A stretch of 64,000 bases of DNA, from contig JAEEOO010000012.1 of NCBI GenBank assembly GCA_016284315.1, positions 1 through 64,000 on the forward strand. Reading direction: 5' to 3'. Positions 61,680 through 64,000 of this stretch are shown here, piece after piece; within the stretch, counting starts at the first letter, position 1, and the number at the start of each line of letters is the position of its first letter. The notes under the pieces were generated by a model, which was not told the DNA's origin, ran no database searches, and saw only the letters and a program-made list of their open reading frames with translations. Both the position numbers and the translations under genes were made by a program. The DNA comes from Lachnospiraceae bacterium (GTDB lineage Bacteria > Bacillota > Clostridia > Lachnospirales > Lachnospiraceae).

Positions 61680-62558
61680 ATGAATAAGATTAAGGTTAGC
61701 GCGGTTCAGTTTAATTGCACAAGAGTAGTTAGTGAGAATATTGCTCATGCAGAAAAGCTTGTTAGAGAAGCTGCATCCAAGGGAGCAAATATCATCCTTC
61801 TTCCCGAGCTTTTCGAGAGACAGTATTTCTGTCAGGAAAGAGTTTATGAATATTATGATTTTGCAAAGAGTGTTGAAGATAATGATGCGGTAAATCATTT
61901 TATCAAGATCGCTAAAGAACTGGGCGTAGTTATCATAGTCAGCTTCTATGAAAAGGATGTTAATGTACTCTATAATTCTGTTGCTGTCATCGATGCTGAC
62001 GGAACCAATCTCGGGGTATACAGAAAGACTCATATTCCCGATGACCATTTCTATCAGGAGAAGTTTTACTTTACTCCCGGTGATACCGGCTTTAAGGTTT
62101 GGAATACAAAGTATGGCTGCATCGGCGTCGGAATCTGTTGGGATCAGTGGTTCCCTGAGACTGCGAGATGCCTAGTTATAAACGGAGCACAGCTGTTATT
62201 TTATCCCACTGCAATTGGCTCAGAGCCTATCTTAGAGGGTGACAGTATGCCTCACTGGCGTAGGACCATGCAGGGGCATTCCGCTGCAAATGTTGTTCCT
62301 GTTATCGCTGCCAACAGGTACGGACTTGAGACTGTTGAGCCTTCAAAAGAAAATGGAGGCCAGAAGTCTTCTCTTAATTTCTACGGTTCATCTTTTATCA
62401 CCGATGAACTTGGTGAGGTAGTTGAATCCGCAGGTCGTGAAGGGGATGAGGTCCTTGTTCACGAATTCGATCTTGATGAGATAAATAATGCCCGCCTTAA
62501 CTGGGGCCTTTTTAGGGACAGAAGACCTGAGATGTATGGCGCCATCAGCGGAAAGTAG
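61680..62558 (+). CDS. aguB: N-carbamoylputrescine amidase
   Basis: 292 residues, nitrilase fold. Catalytic triad visible as E in LLPELFERQYF, K in YRKTHIPD and C in GVGICWDQWFPE. It releases putrescine, CO2 and ammonia from N-carbamoylputrescine, completing arginine to putrescine. It is followed 12 bases later by a MATE gene. Confidence 0.97.
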   Translation: MNKIKVSAVQFNCTRVVSENIAHAEKLVREAASKGANIILLPELFERQYFCQERVYEYYDFAKSVEDNDAVNHFIKIAKELGVVIIVSFYEKDVNVLYNSVAVIDADGTNLGVYRKTHIPDDHFYQEKFYFTPGDTGFKVWNTKYGCIGVGICWDQWFPETARCLVINGAQLLFYPTAIGSEPILEGDSMPHWRRTMQGHSAANVVPVIAANRYGLETVEPSKENGGQKSSLNFYGSSFITDELGEVVESAGREGDEVLVHEFDLDEINNARLNWGLFRDRRPEMYGAISGK

Positions 62559-62570
62559 TATATAGATCAT

Positions 62571-63911
62571 ATGAAAGATTTGACCAAGGGAAAAATTTTA
62601 AAAGTTCTTCTCCAGTTTGCATTGCCGGTTTTTATCGGCAACTTGTTTAATTTGGCTTACAATCTGGCTGATACCAGGATAATAGGTCAGATCCTTGGAG
62701 AAACTGCCCTTGCTGCTGTTGGAAGTGTCAGTACTTTGAGCGACCTTATCGTCGGATTTGTATTTGGTCTTGCCAACGGCTTTGCGGTCATCACCGCCAG
62801 ATTCTTCGGTATGAAGGATGAAAACAGCGTACGTAGATCTTTTGCGCTGTCTCTTGAATTTGGAATCGGAATTTCTGTTATTATCGGTATTGCCAGTTTC
62901 TTTGGACTTGACCTTATTTTCAAATGGCTTAATGTAGCTCCCGAAAATAAAGAAAACGCAGCGGCTTATATCACTGTTATCATTTATGGCCTGGTATTTG
63001 CCTGCCTATATAATGTAATGGCTTCAAGCCTGAGAGCAATAGGAGATGCCTATACACCCCTTATTTTCCTTATACTCTCAGCATCCATGAATGTGGGACT
63101 GGACCTCCTCTTTGTGGGAGTTCTTGATAAAGGTGTCAGAGGAGCAGCTTTCGCAACTGTTATTTCACAATTTGTCTCAGCTGTGTTATGCTTTATATAT
63201 GCTCTTATAAGATATCCAATGCTTAGATTTGGAATCGCGGATTTCAAGCCAAGCAAAGATCTTACCAAGATGCTTTTATCCGGTGGATTTTCCATGGGCC
63301 TTATGTCCAGCCTTGTTGCCTTCGGTACCCTTTCACTTCAGACAGCTATCAACAAGTTGGAAGATCCAATTATCGTAGCTCATATGGGGGCTAGAAAGCT
63401 TACCAATCTTTATATGATGCCTTTCAGTGTATTCGGAACCACTATGGCAACCTTCTCCGGCCAGAATTACGGAGCAAAGAAGATTGATAGGATAAAGAAG
63501 GGACTTTTACTCGCGGTACTTATCAACGCTATATGGATCGTTATCGTCCAGACTATGAGCTGGACTATTTGTCCAACGCTTATAAAGCTTATTACAGCGG
63601 TGGAGGATCCCTATATCATTCACAATGCGGTTTTGTATCAGAGATTTGATACATCGTTTTATATCATTGCCGCTATGGTCACTTTATCAAGAAATACACT
63701 GCAGGGAATGGGAGACCACATCAGCCCCGTTATATCCAGTAGTCTTGAACTCTTGGGAAAAGTAGTGATCGCATTTACTTTGGCACCCATTCTTAAATAC
63801 TGGGGCATTATCATAGCGGAACCTATTGTTTGGACCATAATGGTCATTCCGCTTTTGATCAGTCTTGTCAGAAGGATCAGAGGGTTTGAGAAAAAGGTTG
63901 TAGCTGAATGA
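62571..63911 (+). CDS. MATE family efflux transporter
   Basis: 446 residues with twelve membrane segments, of the NorM/DinF-like MATE family (IGNLFNLAYNLADTRIIGQ at the start; MATFSGQNYGAKKIDRIKKG in the second half). Drug or metabolite export by H+ or Na+ antiport. The place after aguB suggests, without proof, polyamine export or only a shared transcript. The stop overlaps the next ATG (ATGA). Confidence 0.92.
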   Translation: MKDLTKGKILKVLLQFALPVFIGNLFNLAYNLADTRIIGQILGETALAAVGSVSTLSDLIVGFVFGLANGFAVITARFFGMKDENSVRRSFALSLEFGIGISVIIGIASFFGLDLIFKWLNVAPENKENAAAYITVIIYGLVFACLYNVMASSLRAIGDAYTPLIFLILSASMNVGLDLLFVGVLDKGVRGAAFATVISQFVSAVLCFIYALIRYPMLRFGIADFKPSKDLTKMLLSGGFSMGLMSSLVAFGTLSLQTAINKLEDPIIVAHMGARKLTNLYMMPFSVFGTTMATFSGQNYGAKKIDRIKKGLLLAVLINAIWIVIVQTMSWTICPTLIKLITAVEDPYIIHNAVLYQRFDTSFYIIAAMVTLSRNTLQGMGDHISPVISSSLELLGKVVIAFTLAPILKYWGIIIAEPIVWTIMVIPLLISLVRRIRGFEKKVVAE

Positions 63912-64000
63912 AAAAAGGATTTGGATTAAACAGAACACAACTTAAGATCATAGCCATAATATCTATGGTCATAGACCATTTTGCCTGGGGCTTCGTGGAT
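63908..64000 (+). CDS. TraX family protein, N-terminal part (partial)
   Basis: 31 codons are visible before the window ends: GLNRTQLKIIAIISMVIDHF fits the start of the TraX-like acyltransferase-related membrane family (L-K-I-I-A-I-x-x-M-x-I-D-H). Function unknown in Firmicutes. It overlaps the MATE stop by 4 bases. Confidence 0.8.
   Translation, partial: MKKGFGLNRTQLKIIAIISMVIDHFAWGFVD

Overview
The window reads as chromosomal DNA of an anaerobic, low-to-moderate GC Firmicute, most likely a Lachnospiraceae member close to Butyrivibrio/Pseudobutyrivibrio. This is inferred from gene content and style: FeoAB with a Cys-rich FeoB-associated protein, HemZ, a BMP-type nucleoside ABC transporter, an Rpn-family nuclease, the agmatine/carboxy(nor)spermidine polyamine operon, a type IV pilus retraction ATPase and AGGAGG-type ribosome sites. 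No rRNA, tRNA, CRISPR array, prophage or complete insertion sequence was found. Genes are dense and mostly on the + strand.

Region by region. 1-2.9 kb: ferrous iron uptake (feoA end, feoB, Cys-rich/HMA protein). 3.0-11.0 kb: a small unknown protein, an aldo/keto reductase with a ferredoxin-like tail, then a signalling block (LacI-type sensor-GGDEF protein, DUF1015 protein, lone HPt protein, hybrid histidine kinase ending in its own HPt). 11.0-12.3 kb: TrmO and free methionine-R-sulfoxide reductase. 12.4-20.5 kb is the most accessory-looking part: a PPDK_N-type protein behind a promoter-proximal hairpin, an Rpn nuclease behind an SOS-type promoter, small lipoproteins, a nitroreductase with MsrA, an XRE membrane regulator, two DUF3006-like microproteins flanking a GH114-like lipoprotein, and a zinc-ribbon membrane protein. 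20.6-24.2 kb: truB, a HAD phosphatase and a Na/Pi symporter. 24.2-28.1 kb (minus strand): LytTR regulator, K+ channel, xpt and a GH26-like protein. 28.3-34.8 kb: glyA and a BMP-type ABC importer. 34.9-40.5 kb: hom, aspartate kinase, a membrane-anchored GH3-like protein without catalytic residues, and hemW. 40.5-45.6 kb: a degenerate HD-GYP protein and pilT, facing yifB and dprA, a pilus/DNA-uptake neighbourhood. 45.9-52.5 kb: SEC-C protein, apt, RelA/SpoT, MBL hydrolase, hemZ, flavodoxin and PilZ. 52.5-55.6 kb: a Y-family polymerase behind a second SOS-type promoter, then a Pro/Gln-rich membrane protein and an Lgt-like protein. 55.7-64 kb: the polyamine operon (speA, speE, carboxy(nor)spermidine dehydrogenase, nspC, aguA, aguB), a MATE exporter and the start of a TraX-family gene.

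Four links between regions deserve attention. (1) Two genes about 37.6 kb apart, the Rpn nuclease and the Y-family polymerase, share an 18-nt upstream block with SOS/LexA-like inverted repeats between the -35 and -10 boxes. (2) A GC-rich 26-29 bp palindromic repeat occurs at four places, three of them abutting stop codons. (3) c-di-GMP parts are scattered: an intact GGDEF, an HD-GYP that has lost its signature beside pilT, and a PilZ protein. (4) The polyamine operon encodes a SpeE-type aminopropyltransferase next to a complete decarboxylated-SAM-independent route, with no speD in view, while aspartate kinase (which feeds aspartate semialdehyde) lies elsewhere in the window. No wholly new system can be proven from sequence alone; the SOS-like Rpn control and the repeat family are the best candidates.
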